A stretch of 64,000 nt of DNA from Neptunomonas phycophila (lineage in GTDB: Bacteria; Pseudomonadota; Gammaproteobacteria; Pseudomonadales; Balneatricaceae), in assembly GCF_001922575.1 (NCBI RefSeq), contig NZ_MRCI01000001.1:124001-188000 (forward strand), read 5' to 3'. This document shows positions 34,692 through 44,237 of the stretch, in pieces. The number at the start of each line of letters is the position of its first letter. Positions within the stretch are counted from its first letter, which is position 1. The position numbers and the translations under genes were made by a program. The notes beneath the pieces were generated by a model. It was not told the DNA's origin. It ran no database searches and was given only the letters and a program-made list of their open reading frames with translations.

Positions 34692-36461
34692 ATGAAAAAA
34701 CAAACTACCCGAGAAATTAGTGGTCTTCGTCTTTATCTGCGCTTACTGACTTACATAAGACACCAGTGGCCACTCTTTTTGCTTAGTGTGGCAGGCTTTG
34801 CTTTATATGCCAGCACCCAAGCGGGCTTCGCTAAGTGGATGGAAACGGTTGTCCAAGCTATAGAGAACAACGCTATAGAGCATCGTGGTTGGCTGGCGCT
34901 AAGCGTGCTTGGATTATTTGTCATCCGAGGGCTTGGCACCTTTATGGGTAACTATTTCATCACACGTATTGCGCGTACCTTGGTGCACTGCTTACGCTTA
35001 GAGCTTTTCGCTCACATGCAAAAGTTACCGAGCACGTTCTATAACGCTAATAGCTCGGGTACTCTGCTTTCTAAGCTAACGTATAACGTCGAACAAGTAA
35101 CAGGGGCGGCTACCAACGCCGTGAAAGTTGTTATTCAAGAAGGGTTAACTGTTATTGGTTTGTTTGGGTATTTGTTGTGGCTGAATTGGAAGTTGACGCT
35201 AATTTTCTTATTTTTAGGCCCATTTATTGGTTTTTTAGTGTCTTTTGTCTCTAAGCGCTTTCGCCGCTTAAGTAAGAAGTTACAACACTCAATGGGTAAT
35301 GTAACGAATACGGCATCGGAGGCAATCAAGGGTTATCAAGTAGTACGTACGTTTGGCGGTCAAGATTTTGAGATGAACCGCTTCACTGAAGTAAGTGAAA
35401 AGAACCGTGATCAACATATGAAATTGGTGATCACTCAATCATTAAGCACCCCAGCTGTACAGCTGATGGTGGCTTGTGCGTTATCTCTATTGCTGTACCT
35501 TGCAATGGAGCCGTCTATTATGTCGACAATGAATACCGGTCAGTTCATTGCATTTATTACCGCGGCTGGCATGTTAACAAAACCGTTACGCCAATTAACG
35601 GATGTTAATAGCGTCATTCAACGCGGTATAGCGGCTGCGCAAAGCTTGTTTGAAGTACTGGATGAATCTCCAGAAAATGATAATGGTACCTTGGTTGCGA
35701 AGAACGTTGCCGGCGCTATTGCATTTAATGATCTGTCGTTTCGCTATCCGAATACGGATAAAGATGTATTAAACCATATTAACCTGTCAATTGAGCCCGG
35801 CCAGAATGTCGCGCTTGTTGGTCGCTCTGGTAGTGGTAAGTCAACGTTAGCGAGTTTGTTACCGCGTTTCTATGACGTGCCAAATGCAGAGCAAATTACG
35901 TTAGATAATCAGTCATTACAAAGCTATACGTTAGCCAGTTTGCGCAGCCAGATCGCATTGGTTAATCAGCAGGTTGTACTTTTTAACGGAACAATTGCCG
36001 ATAATATCGCTTATGGCGATTTAGCGAACAAACCCGAAGAAGAGATTAAGCAAGCGGCGAAAGCGGCGCATGTGATGGAGTTTGTGGATAAGTTGCCTGA
36101 TGGACTTCACACCATGGTTGGGGAAAACGGTGTACTTCTCTCCGGCGGCCAACGTCAGCGTATTGCAATTGCTCGTGCTATTTTAAAAGATGCTCCGATC
36201 TTAATTATGGATGAGGCCACATCGGCGCTGGATACTGAGTCAGAACGCCATATTCAGTCGGCGATGGAGCACGTGATGAGAAATAGAACAACTCTCGTCA
36301 TAGCTCACCGACTCTCTACTATTGAAAAAGCCGACCTTATTGTGGTTATGGATCAGGGTGAGATTGTTGAGCAAGGAACCCATGATGAGTTGCTTGCTCA
36401 ACATGGTGCTTATGCGCAGTTGCATAACTTGCAGTTTGAGGACACGCCAGAGCATGCGTGA
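34692..36461 (+). CDS. msbA: Lipid A flippase ABC transporter
   Basis: A half-size ABC exporter (about 589 residues) that moves core-lipid A across the inner membrane. A six-helix membrane domain (about 20-310) is followed by an ATPase domain: Walker A GRSGSGKST (about 381-389), signature LSGGQRQR, Walker B ILIMDEATSALD and the H-loop IAHRLST. Start at ATG 34692 places the conserved GLRLYLRLLTYIR segment near residue 10, as in Pseudomonas MsbA; ATG at 34650 would add 14 residues with no ribosome site. It overlaps waaA by eight bases. Confidence 0.95.
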   Translation: MKKQTTREISGLRLYLRLLTYIRHQWPLFLLSVAGFALYASTQAGFAKWMETVVQAIENNAIEHRGWLALSVLGLFVIRGLGTFMGNYFITRIARTLVHCLRLELFAHMQKLPSTFYNANSSGTLLSKLTYNVEQVTGAATNAVKVVIQEGLTVIGLFGYLLWLNWKLTLIFLFLGPFIGFLVSFVSKRFRRLSKKLQHSMGNVTNTASEAIKGYQVVRTFGGQDFEMNRFTEVSEKNRDQHMKLVITQSLSTPAVQLMVACALSLLLYLAMEPSIMSTMNTGQFIAFITAAGMLTKPLRQLTDVNSVIQRGIAAAQSLFEVLDESPENDNGTLVAKNVAGAIAFNDLSFRYPNTDKDVLNHINLSIEPGQNVALVGRSGSGKSTLASLLPRFYDVPNAEQITLDNQSLQSYTLASLRSQIALVNQQVVLFNGTIADNIAYGDLANKPEEEIKQAAKAAHVMEFVDKLPDGLHTMVGENGVLLSGGQRQRIAIARAILKDAPILIMDEATSALDTESERHIQSAMEHVMRNRTTLVIAHRLSTIEKADLIVVMDQGEIVEQGTHDELLAQHGAYAQLHNLQFEDTPEHA

Positions 36462-37749
36462 GTGGTCAAGATACGTTTATACGTGCTTGTTCTATATTGC
36501 AGTGCCAATACTCTTGGTACGTCTGTGGTGGCGTGGGCGAGAGTCTGCTGGTTACCGTCGAAACTGGTGGCAACGGTTTGGTTTTGTTCCTAAAGTCTCG
36601 TCTCGCTCAGGACCGCCCTTGTGGATTCATGCAGTTTCGCTGGGTGAGACAATTGCGATAGCTCCTTTGGTTCAGCGTTTGTTGGATCAATATCCCGATT
36701 TGCCAATAGTAATGACGAGCATGACTCCCACCGGGAAAGCTCGCGCAGAATCGTTATTTGGTGATCATATACAGCATTTTTATTGCCCCTATGATTTGCC
36801 TGACGCGCTGTTTCGGTTTATCAAACGGCTCAATCCGCTTGGCTGTTTAGTGGTTGAGACGGAACTGTGGCCGAATATGGTGGCTGCCTGCGAAGCTCAG
36901 AAAGTTCCTCTCATGGTGGCTAATGCGCGACTGTCTGCTCGTTCTGCACGCGGCTATCATCGTGTAAAGTCACTTGCTTATCCTATGATGCGACGCCTTA
37001 GCTATTTAGTGGCACAAAGTGATGCTGATGCCGATCGTTTTCGTCAATTAGGTGTACCTGACGAGCGAATAGCGGTTTCTGGCAGTATCAAGTTTGATAT
37101 TCATGTGGATCCTGTCCAACGGCGCGAGGGAGAGCTATTAAAACAGCGATTTACAGGGCGCTTTGTTTGCATGTTGGCCAGCAGCCACTCAGATGAGGAG
37201 GTTCAATTTTTAGCTGCGAGCCAGTCGATGCTCGCTCGGTTTCCTCAATTGTTGTTGCTGGTAGTCCCGCGGCATCCCGAACGTTTTGAGTCTGTGTATC
37301 AATACTTTGTCGATCAGTTGGGGATGGCGGCCGTGGCGAGGCGCTCTTTGCCTGCGTCTGTTACTGACAACACGCGTGTTGTGGTCGGTGATACATTAGG
37401 TGAAATGCTATTGTTCTATACGGCCGCTGATGTAGTGGTGATGGGAGGTAGTTTTATCGATGTAGGAGGGCATAACCCTGTTGAACCTGCAGCCGTGAAA
37501 ACACCTGTTGTTATGGGGCCGTTTCATCATAATTTTGCTGTTATTTGCGATGCGATGGTGGAATCTGGTGGTATGGCCTATGTGGAATCGATGTCCCAGG
37601 CGCTTGAAAAGACGGCTTCTATGATGGTTGAGCCCGCTCCGTTGTTGGGCATGGGGGCGTCAGCTTTTGCCTATGCCGAATCTCAGCGTGGTGCGCTAGA
37701 CCGGTTATTTCTACAGGTGGAAAAGCGCTTGATTAACCCGCCGGTCTGA
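36454..37749 (+). CDS. waaA: 3-deoxy-D-manno-octulosonic acid (Kdo) transferase
   Basis: A 431-residue GT30 enzyme that attaches Kdo from CMP-Kdo to lipid IVA. It has an N-terminal membrane anchor (about 8-25), the HAVSLGETIAIAPL segment with the catalytic Glu, TSMTPTGKARAESLFG, and the C-terminal VVMGGSFIDVGGHNPVEPAAV donor-site block. The ATG at 36454 overlaps the msbA stop in an eight-base ATGCGTGA arrangement, so translation is probably coupled. An open frame extends upstream to 36322 but lies inside msbA. A terminator hairpin overlaps the end of the gene. Confidence 0.96.
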   Translation: MREWSRYVYTCLFYIAVPILLVRLWWRGRESAGYRRNWWQRFGFVPKVSSRSGPPLWIHAVSLGETIAIAPLVQRLLDQYPDLPIVMTSMTPTGKARAESLFGDHIQHFYCPYDLPDALFRFIKRLNPLGCLVVETELWPNMVAACEAQKVPLMVANARLSARSARGYHRVKSLAYPMMRRLSYLVAQSDADADRFRQLGVPDERIAVSGSIKFDIHVDPVQRREGELLKQRFTGRFVCMLASSHSDEEVQFLAASQSMLARFPQLLLLVVPRHPERFESVYQYFVDQLGMAAVARRSLPASVTDNTRVVVGDTLGEMLLFYTAADVVVMGGSFIDVGGHNPVEPAAVKTPVVMGPFHHNFAVICDAMVESGGMAYVESMSQALEKTASMMVEPAPLLGMGASAFAYAESQRGALDRLFLQVEKRLINPPV

Positions 37750-37767
37750 ACAAGCGCTTTGTTTTAT
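37722..37767 (+). terminator. Intrinsic terminator of msbA-waaA
   Basis: A perfect ten-base-pair stem (AAAGCGCTTG, 37722-37731, with CAAGCGCTTT, 37751-37760), then GTTTTATT. The waaA stop codon lies in the 19-base loop, so the left arm is coding. Confidence 0.7.
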
Positions 37768-37777
37768 TCATCGCCGC

Positions 37778-38104
37778 TTAAATATCAAAGCTCAGTGACT
37801 CGCCTGCTTGATCTAAAAAAGCCGCCTCAAACACAGAACGGATAGTTGCTTTGTCGCTGTCGCGTACCCACGTTTTAAGCTCAGCATCATAGTCAAAGTG
37901 GAATCCCCCCGTTTTAGTGGCTAGCCATAGTTGTCGGACGGGAGTCTGGCGAGTGAAGATTATTTGGCTTTTATTCTCACATTTAATGGTTAGAACGCCA
38001 CCGCTAATCAAATAGTCCAAGTCGGTTTCAGCGTCATCTAGTTTTTCTTCTACGCTAATCAGGGTTTCGTCTACGAGGGCGTAAAATTCGCTTTCTGTCA
38101 TCAT
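37778..38104 (-). CDS. cyaY: Frataxin-like iron donor protein
   Basis: A small acidic protein (about 108 residues) of the frataxin family that modulates iron supply and cysteine desulfurase activity in Fe-S cluster assembly. The acidic first helix (TESEFYALVDETLISVEEKLDDAETDLD) and the strand motif QLWLATKTGGFHFDY are typical. Two ATG codons stand in tandem (38102-38104 and 38099-38101); homologues start at about this point, and in-frame sequence further upstream is not conserved. It diverges from lptM, the usual cyaY-lptM-lysA arrangement. Confidence 0.94.
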   Translation of the reverse strand: MMTESEFYALVDETLISVEEKLDDAETDLDYLISGGVLTIKCENKSQIIFTRQTPVRQLWLATKTGGFHFDYDAELKTWVRDSDKATIRSVFEAAFLDQAGESLSFDI

Positions 38105-38224
38105 GGCGGGAGTCTGTCCTAAAAGTACGAAGAGCAAGTATGTAGTTGCTAGTATACCAGCAAAATCCGGAATGATCCGAGGCTTAGCCTGCTCATAAGG
38201 TTCAAGTTAGACAAGATTACAGGG

Positions 38225-38230
38225 TATAAT
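38225..38230 (+). promoter_or_regulatory. Likely -10 box of the lptM-lysA operon
   Basis: A consensus TATAAT lies 34 bases before the lptM GTG in the cyaY-lptM divergent spacer. No strong -35 match is seen at 16-18 bases, so the assignment is tentative. Confidence 0.4.
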
Positions 38231-38263
38231 CAGAGTAATTTTTTTGAATGAGCAGGCCTCAAC

Positions 38264-38419
38264 GTGAAACAGCGCTGTATTTTATTCGTAGGTATACTTT
38301 TGCTAGCAGGCTGTGGCCAAAAAGGGCCTTTGTATCTACCCAAAGCTGAAGCGGAAAAAGCCCCAGAAGGGCAAGAGACGCAGCCTCTTGAGGCGACAAG
38401 CAAAGCTGTCGCCGAATAG
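38264..38419 (+). CDS. lptM: Small lipoprotein LptM (YifL)
   Basis: A 51-residue lipoprotein starting at GTG 38264. The signal peptide KQRCILFVGILLLAG is followed by a lipobox LAGC, with the acylated Cys at residue 17, and then the family hallmark GQKGPLYLP. In E. coli LptM helps LptD mature during assembly of the LPS export translocon. It lies between cyaY and lysA, the conserved position for this gene, and 123 bases before lysA. The C-terminal part is low-complexity and rich in Ala, Glu and Lys. Confidence 0.92.
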   Translation: MKQRCILFVGILLLAGCGQKGPLYLPKAEAEKAPEGQETQPLEATSKAVAE

Positions 38420-38542
38420 TATTTAGTTAATGTAATTAACGACCCTTTGAGTGGTTACGCGAAGCGGCCACGATCAACCAGTAGCTAGCCGGCAATATCA
38501 TCGCAATCACGCTTGATCGCTGTCTAGTCGCAGTAGAGAAAT

Positions 38543-39802
38543 ATGATGGATAACTTTGAGTACCGTAACAACCAGCTTTTTTGTGAAGACGTCGCCCTTG
38601 CAGACGTAGCGAAAGAGTTCGGAACACCCGTTTATGTTTATTCGCGTGATGCAATTGAACGTGCCTTTTTGGGATATTCACAAGCATTGGAAGGGCACGA
38701 TGCATTAGTGTGTTTCGCCGTTAAGGCAAACAGTAATTTGGCGGTGCTAAATGTGCTAGCGCGCTTGGGTGCAGGGTTCGATATTGTCTCTCTGGGCGAA
38801 CTAGAGCGAGTACTAAAGGCTGGCGGTAAACCTGAAAAAATCGTTTTCTCTGGTGTCGGTAAGCAAGCTCACGAGATTGAGCGTGCACTAAAAGTCGGAA
38901 TTCACTGCTTCAATATAGAATCCGAAGCAGAGCTTGATCGTGTGAATGATGTCGCGGGCCAGTGCGGTATTAATGCCGCGATTTCGTTCCGTGTTAATCC
39001 TGATGTTGATGCCGGAACACATCCGTACATTTCTACGGGTTTAAAAGATAATAAATTTGGTATTGCTATTGATGAAGCTGAGCGTATCTACGCGAAAGCA
39101 GCCGCTATGCAACATGTTGATGTCGTGGGAATGGATTGCCACATAGGTAGCCAGTTAACAGAAATAGCTCCTTTTATGGATGCTATGGATCGGCTGTTGG
39201 TGCTGGTAGATAAACTGGCAGCGTCTGGAATTGTAATAAAGCACCTAGACATGGGAGGTGGTTTAGGCGTTTGTTATACCGACGAAGTACCGCCTTCGCC
39301 GCAAGATTACATCAGCGCTGTGCTCAAAAAGCTAGAGGGCCGTGATCTGGGGCTTATTTTTGAGCCAGGGCGCTCTATTGTGGCTAATGCTGGGGTGATG
39401 TTGACCCAAGTGGAATTTTTAAAGTGCAACGAGAGTAAAAACTTTGCGATTGTTGATGCGGCTATGAATGATTTAATCCGCCCGGCACTTTACAGCGCTT
39501 ACCAAGAGATCATACCGGTTTCAGTTAGAGAGGAAGGCAAACCAGTAACCTATGACCTTGTTGGCCCTATTTGCGAGACAGGCGATTTCATTGGAAAAGA
39601 TCGTGCGCTTACGATCGAAGCGGGCGATTTGCTAGCGGTTTGCTCAGCGGGTGCTTACGGTTTTGTAATGAGCTCAAACTATAACTCTCGTGGCCGCGCC
39701 GCTGAAGTTATGGTTGACGATAATAACGTATACGAAGTACGTGCCCGTGAGACACTGCACGACATTATGCGTGGTGAACAAACATTGCCTGCGGGTAACT
39801 GA
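38543..39802 (+). CDS. lysA: Diaminopimelate decarboxylase
   Basis: PLP-dependent fold-III decarboxylase that makes L-lysine from meso-diaminopimelate. 419 residues, full length. The PLP lysine is K61 in CFAVKANSN. Other family motifs are HIGSQLTEIAPF, the glycine-rich LDMGGGLGV, FEPGRSIVANAG and the C-terminal CETGDFIGKDR and CSAGAYGFVMSSNYNSR. Two ATG codons are in tandem; the first has GAGA upstream. dapF follows 15 bases later, so the last two lysine pathway enzymes are together, as in other gammaproteobacteria. Confidence 0.97.
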   Translation: MMDNFEYRNNQLFCEDVALADVAKEFGTPVYVYSRDAIERAFLGYSQALEGHDALVCFAVKANSNLAVLNVLARLGAGFDIVSLGELERVLKAGGKPEKIVFSGVGKQAHEIERALKVGIHCFNIESEAELDRVNDVAGQCGINAAISFRVNPDVDAGTHPYISTGLKDNKFGIAIDEAERIYAKAAAMQHVDVVGMDCHIGSQLTEIAPFMDAMDRLLVLVDKLAASGIVIKHLDMGGGLGVCYTDEVPPSPQDYISAVLKKLEGRDLGLIFEPGRSIVANAGVMLTQVEFLKCNESKNFAIVDAAMNDLIRPALYSAYQEIIPVSVREEGKPVTYDLVGPICETGDFIGKDRALTIEAGDLLAVCSAGAYGFVMSSNYNSRGRAAEVMVDDNNVYEVRARETLHDIMRGEQTLPAGN

Positions 39803-39817
39803 GACGAGTTGTAAGCT

Positions 39818-40651
39818 ATGTTGGTACGTTTTACGAAAATGCACGGCTTAGGTAATGATTTCATGGTGATTGATCTCGTTACACAGCGCGTGCGCCTCAG
39901 TGAGGAAAAAGTTAAATGGCTAGCGAATAGGCATACTGGTATTGGGTTTGATCAACTGCTAATTGTAGAAGCGCCCAGTGATCCCGATGTTGATTTTCGC
40001 TACCGCATCTATAATGCCGACGGCTCGGAAGTGGAGCATTGCGGTAATGGGGCTCGTTGCTTTGCTCGTTTTGTGCTGGATAAGCGATTAACTTGCAAGC
40101 GAGAAATTGTGGTAGAAACAGCGCAAGGGCGTGCCATTTTAAATGTACGTGATGATAATCTGGTTGAGGTCAATATGGGGCCTCCCGTGCTGTCCCCGTC
40201 AGGAATCCCTTTTATCGCAGACACAAAGCGTGCTGTTTATGAGGTTGATGTTGACGGTCAGACTGTATCGCTATCGGCTGTTTCCATGGGCAATCCTCAT
40301 GGCGTGTTGGTCGTGGATAATGTCGATACCGCGCCTGTTGAAACGCTAGGACCATTATTGGAGAAGCACCCTCAGTTTCCGGCGAAAGCTAATATTGGAT
40401 TTATGCAGGTCGTTTCCGGTTCGGAGATACGCCTGCGTGTCTTTGAGCGAGGAGCAGGAGAAACCTTAGCTTGTGGCACAGGTGCATGCGCGGCTGTTGT
40501 AGCCGGGCGGCTTCAAGGTATTCTTGATAACCATGTCACTGTGCACTTACCAGGTGGAGATTTAGAAATCTCTTGGAAAGGCAGCGAAATCGACCCCGTT
40601 ATAATGACAGGTCCCGCGACGAGTGTTTTTGAAGGACAAATTTACCTATGA
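39818..40651 (+). CDS. dapF: Diaminopimelate epimerase
   Basis: PLP-independent racemase that converts LL- to meso-diaminopimelate for lysine and peptidoglycan. It has 277 residues, made of two mirror-image domains. The two catalytic cysteines are visible in EHCGNGARC (near residue 74) and LACGTGAC (near residue 219), and the start [15 protein letters not shown] is typical. The stop overlaps the next ATG in an ATGA arrangement, so translation of the DUF484 gene is coupled to it. Confidence 0.97.
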   Translation: MLVRFTKMHGLGNDFMVIDLVTQRVRLSEEKVKWLANRHTGIGFDQLLIVEAPSDPDVDFRYRIYNADGSEVEHCGNGARCFARFVLDKRLTCKREIVVETAQGRAILNVRDDNLVEVNMGPPVLSPSGIPFIADTKRAVYEVDVDGQTVSLSAVSMGNPHGVLVVDNVDTAPVETLGPLLEKHPQFPAKANIGFMQVVSGSEIRLRVFERGAGETLACGTGACAAVVAGRLQGILDNHVTVHLPGGDLEISWKGSEIDPVIMTGPATSVFEGQIYL

Positions 40652-41388
40652 GCCAAGATGACACGCGCAACACCCCAAATGACGATCACTTAACGAACGA
40701 CACGGCCGCCGCCGAAGTTATGCCAATAGATGCTGAACAAGTGGCTGACTACTTGGGCAAGAACCCAGACTTCTTCATGAGTCATCCCGCTTTGTTAGAG
40801 GTGATGAGTGTCCCTCATAACGCGGGTAAGGCCGTTTCTCTTGTAGAGCGTCAAACATCTTTATTACGCGAACGTAACCGACAGTTGACACTCCATATGG
40901 GAGATCTGATTGATATCGCTCGCCATAATGACTCTCAGTTTGAAAAGACTAAACGCATGGTTCTTGCTCTTTTGGATTCGGCTACGTTAGATGATGTAGC
41001 GGTCGCATTGGAAGAAAGCTTGTGTCGTGATTTTTATGGCGATGCCACCTCATTGGTATTGTTTGCCGATCAGCCTCTCAATGTAAATAACTTAACAATG
41101 ATCCCTCGTTCAACGGCGGGCGTTGTCGAGTCTTTGATTAAAACTAACCTCCCTACCTGTGGACAACTGCAGTTAGTTGAAAACCGTTTTTTATTTGGTG
41201 ATGAGGCCAATGAGGTTCATTCGGCGGCAGTAGTGCCATTAGTTAAAGGCGACGCGATTGGGTTGTTGGCAATAGGTAGTCACGACCCGTACTATTTCCA
41301 ACGTAGCCAGGGTACATTATTCCTAAGCTATGTCGGTGAAGTATTAAGCCGCGTTGTTAGTCGGATTCTGCACGAAGAACCGGCATGA
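40648..41388 (+). CDS. DUF484 protein (GAF-like)
   Basis: A 246-residue protein of the DUF484 family, encoded between dapF and xerC as in E. coli (yigA) and Pseudomonas. It has a conserved N-terminal motif [20 protein letters not shown] (about 31-50), a coiled-coil region around [15 protein letters not shown] and a GAF-like C-terminal domain. The biochemical role is unknown. It starts in a four-base ATGA overlap with dapF and ends in another with xerC, so it is translationally locked in this operon. Confidence 0.92.
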   Translation: MSQDDTRNTPNDDHLTNDTAAAEVMPIDAEQVADYLGKNPDFFMSHPALLEVMSVPHNAGKAVSLVERQTSLLRERNRQLTLHMGDLIDIARHNDSQFEKTKRMVLALLDSATLDDVAVALEESLCRDFYGDATSLVLFADQPLNVNNLTMIPRSTAGVVESLIKTNLPTCGQLQLVENRFLFGDEANEVHSAAVVPLVKGDAIGLLAIGSHDPYYFQRSQGTLFLSYVGEVLSRVVSRILHEEPA

Positions 41389-42317
41389 TAAGCTCCACGT
41401 CATTCTCTGACCGCCTAGCGCCGCTAATCGATCAGTTTATGACGTTCTTACACAGTGAACGTCAATTAGCAGCTAATACTCAACTCCATTATCGACGAGA
41501 CTTAGAGCGTTTGATGGACTTTGTTGCCGACAGCCGAATAGACCAATGGGGCCAAGTCAGCGAGCGTCATATTCGGGCGTTTATTGCTGAGCTTCATCGT
41601 GATGAACTCAGTGCAAAGAGTATTCAGCGTCAGCTATCTTCTATCCGTAGCTTTTATCGCTTTTTAGTAGCCGAAGGCCTCAGTGATGCTAACCCTGCTT
41701 TGGGAGTTAAAGCGCCTAAAGCGGGCAGGCACTTGCCAGAGACACTCGATACTGACCAGCTAAGCCATCTGCTGTCTTTCCCTGTTGAGGATGCTATATC
41801 GGCTCGAGATAAAGCCATGCTTGAGCTGGTATATTCGTCTGGTTTGCGGGTGTCAGAGTTAGTAAGCCTGAATATTCATGATGTCGATTTACGAGCGGGT
41901 AGCTTAGTTGTTACCGGTAAGGGCAATAAAACTCGAATGTTACCCGTGGGCCGCATGGCGGTCAGTGCATTACAGCTCTGGATCACCCATCGACAAGCGT
42001 GGGCCAGTTATACGGGGCCAGATCAAGATGCGCTGTTTATTGCTAAAAAAGGCCAGCGATTAACAGTGCGCAGTGTGCAATTGCGGTTTGATCACTGGGC
42101 TAAGCGTATGCATACGCAGGGTAAAGTATACCCACACCGTTTACGTCATAGTTTTGCCAGCCACGTGTTGGAGTCTAGTGGTGATTTACGTGCAGTACAG
42201 GAACTACTTGGCCATGAAGATATCTCTACTACACAGGTGTACACCCATTTAGACTTTCAACACTTAATGGATGTTTACGAAAAAGCACACCCGAGAGCAC
42301 GGAAAAAAGATGATTAA
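41385..42317 (+). CDS. xerC: Tyrosine recombinase XerC
   Basis: Site-specific recombinase that, with XerD, resolves chromosome dimers at dif. It has 310 residues: an N-terminal SAM-like core-binding domain (about 12-105) and a catalytic domain (about 120-300). Catalytic residues can be seen: Arg in SGLRVSEL, the H-x-x-R in PHRLRHSF, His in LGHEDISTTQ and the nucleophilic Tyr in VYTHLD. It starts four bases inside DUF484 and overlaps the HAD gene by eight bases. Synteny and length argue for XerC and against a mobile-element integrase. Confidence 0.95.
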   Translation: MISSTSFSDRLAPLIDQFMTFLHSERQLAANTQLHYRRDLERLMDFVADSRIDQWGQVSERHIRAFIAELHRDELSAKSIQRQLSSIRSFYRFLVAEGLSDANPALGVKAPKAGRHLPETLDTDQLSHLLSFPVEDAISARDKAMLELVYSSGLRVSELVSLNIHDVDLRAGSLVVTGKGNKTRMLPVGRMAVSALQLWITHRQAWASYTGPDQDALFIAKKGQRLTVRSVQLRFDHWAKRMHTQGKVYPHRLRHSFASHVLESSGDLRAVQELLGHEDISTTQVYTHLDFQHLMDVYEKAHPRARKKDD

Positions 42318-43032
42318 ATGTATTACGTTCGATCTGGATGATACCTTGTGGGCTGTTGACCCTGTCATTGAAGTGGCTAATGAGCGTTTGTTTAGTTGGA
42401 TGCAAGCTAATGCGCCGTTATTTGTTGAACGCCACAGCGTTGAAGATATAAAGGGCAGGCTACGGACTAAGGTTGTAGAAGCGTCTCCGCATATTGCTCA
42501 CAGTGTTACTCAGGTTCGCCTTGCGGCTCTGGAAGCTGGCTTTCTTGAAGCAGGCTATCCGAAGGAGCAAGTAGTGGATTTGGTCGAGGCTAGCTTTCGC
42601 GTATTTTACGATGCGCGCCAAGAGGTCAGCTTTTTTGAGCATGCACTAAGCATGGTAGAAGGTCTCAAAAAGGAGGGGTATCAAGTAGGTGCTATTAGCA
42701 ATGGCAATGCCAGCATTTATAAAGTGGGCTTAGGCCATTGCATGGACTTCCAGCTCAATGCTGATGAGGCCGGTGTTGAAAAGCCGCATCCTGATATTTT
42801 TGAGCAAGTTTTAGCGGCGCAGAACTTGCGTCCAGAGCAGGTCATCCATATTGGTGATAACCCGGTAGCCGATGTTCAAGGAGCGGCTGAGGTAGGGATG
42901 TGGACTATTTGGGTGAATCTCAAAGGTGAAAAGTGGCCTGGTGGCCCCAAAGCAACTGCCGATGTGACATGTTTGTCACAGATCCCCGCCGCGGTTGCGT
43001 CTATTAATCAGCGTCGCCGAGCCTGTTTGTAA
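42310..43032 (+). CDS. HAD-superfamily phosphatase (YigB-like)
   Basis: A 240-residue HAD hydrolase with motif I FDLDDTLWAV (nucleophile Asp near residue 8), motif II AISNGNA and motifs III/IV KPHPDIFEQVL and HIGDNPVADVQGA. Its position after xerC matches yigB, which dephosphorylates the FMN precursor 5-amino-6-(5-phosphoribitylamino)uracil in E. coli; the substrate here is inferred. Start at ATG 42310, overlapping the xerC stop by eight bases, with GGA upstream. An eight-pair hairpin AGCCTGTT-TGT-AACAGGCT (43020-43038) overlaps its stop codon without a T-run. Confidence 0.9.
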   Translation: MIKCITFDLDDTLWAVDPVIEVANERLFSWMQANAPLFVERHSVEDIKGRLRTKVVEASPHIAHSVTQVRLAALEAGFLEAGYPKEQVVDLVEASFRVFYDARQEVSFFEHALSMVEGLKKEGYQVGAISNGNASIYKVGLGHCMDFQLNADEAGVEKPHPDIFEQVLAAQNLRPEQVIHIGDNPVADVQGAAEVGMWTIWVNLKGEKWPGGPKATADVTCLSQIPAAVASINQRRRACL

Positions 43033-43063
43033 CAGGCTGAAGGCGCCGATAATCAAGGTCGTG

Positions 43064-44200
43064 CTAGACCAGAAAGCTTTCTAAAACGTCGTTAAGGAAG
43101 AGCTGGCCTTTATGCGTTGTTTGCAACCGTTGTTTGTCTAGTAAGCCTTGCTGACGAAGCTGATTGAGTTGTGCTTTGATGGTTTCAATAGGCTGTAAGG
43201 CATGAGAACTATACAGCCCTTCGTCAACGCCATCGATTAACCTTAATGCATTCATCATAAATTCAAAGGGGCGGTCTTCATGGGCAATTTCATGCTCTCC
43301 CCCTAACGGTGTGATGGCGTTTAAGTAGGCTTTGGGCGAGCGTTGCTTCCAGCGCCGCACAATTTTATCTTGCTGTGGGTAAGTAATCTTGCCGTGAGCG
43401 CCTGCGCCAATCCCTAAATAGTCGCCAAACTGCCAATAATTCAGATTATGTTGTGCTCGCGAAGCGGGTTGTTTAGCGTAAGCCGAGACCTCATATTGCG
43501 TAAACCCGTGTTGGGCTAGGTAAGCTTGCCCCGCTTGCTGAATATCCCATAATTGCTCGTCTTCAGGGACGACGGGCGGGCGGGCATGAAATTCGGTATT
43601 TGGCTCAATTGTGAGCTGGTACCAAGATAGGTGGTCAGGCTGTAATGCGAGGGCGGTTTCTAAATCCAATAAGGCTTGCTCGGTACTTTGATCGGGTAAG
43701 CCATGCATTAAATCGATATTGAGGCGGTCAAACCCCATGTCTTTTGCGGCGCTGATCGCCGTGCGGGCCTCAGTGCTGCTATGTATACGGCCTAAGGCTT
43801 TTAAATGGTTAGTATTAAAACTCTGTACACCGACAGAGAGGCGGTTAACCCCCGCGTGCTTAAAGCCTTCAAAACGTGCTTGTTCAAACGTGCCCGGGTT
43901 CGCCTCCATGGTGATTTCGATGTTGTTTTGGAACGGGATAATTTGATCTGCTGCGGTTAAGATGCGATCTATCGCCTCAGGCTTAAAGAGACTAGGTGTG
44001 CCGCCCCCTATAAAGATAGTACTAATTGAGCGCCCCTGAGCGGCTGCTCGTTCGCCGCGTAGGTCGTTAAGCACGGCGTCGACATAGGCGGCTTCGGGGA
44101 TTTCTTCTTTAACGGCATGCGAGTTAAAGTCGCAATACGGGCACTTACGCACACACCACGGAATATGAATATATAAAGATAAAGGTGGTAGTGTGTGCAT
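43064..44200 (-). CDS. hemW: Radical SAM protein HemW (heme chaperone)
   Basis: Radical SAM protein of the HemN-like branch. The cluster-binding CX3CX2C motif is CVRKCPYC (about 16-23), followed by the SAM-binding GGGTPSL segment. The C-terminal domain (NYWQFGDYLGIGAGAHGK) is present. 378 residues is the HemW length and clearly shorter than true coproporphyrinogen dehydrogenase HemN. HemW binds heme and hands it to respiratory proteins. I start at ATG 44200; a TTG at 44212 is in frame. It lies 37 bases after rdgB, in the conserved rdgB-hemW order. Confidence 0.94.
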   Translation of the reverse strand: MHTLPPLSLYIHIPWCVRKCPYCDFNSHAVKEEIPEAAYVDAVLNDLRGERAAAQGRSISTIFIGGGTPSLFKPEAIDRILTAADQIIPFQNNIEITMEANPGTFEQARFEGFKHAGVNRLSVGVQSFNTNHLKALGRIHSSTEARTAISAAKDMGFDRLNIDLMHGLPDQSTEQALLDLETALALQPDHLSWYQLTIEPNTEFHARPPVVPEDEQLWDIQQAGQAYLAQHGFTQYEVSAYAKQPASRAQHNLNYWQFGDYLGIGAGAHGKITYPQQDKIVRRWKQRSPKAYLNAITPLGGEHEIAHEDRPFEFMMNALRLIDGVDEGLYSSHALQPIETIKAQLNQLRQQGLLDKQRLQTTHKGQLFLNDVLESFLV

Positions 44201-44237
44201 ATAGGGCTTCAAAAGGCTTAAACGGGAAGGTTACAGC

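Noticed and set aside
36322-36453. An upstream extension of the waaA frame
   Set aside because: It runs inside the msbA ATPase domain and does not look like protein; the ATG at 36454 gives the normal family N-terminus.
41385-42317. Tyrosine recombinase as a mobile-element integrase
   Set aside because: Gene order dapF-DUF484-xerC-yigB and length identify the housekeeping XerC; no att sites or phage genes nearby.
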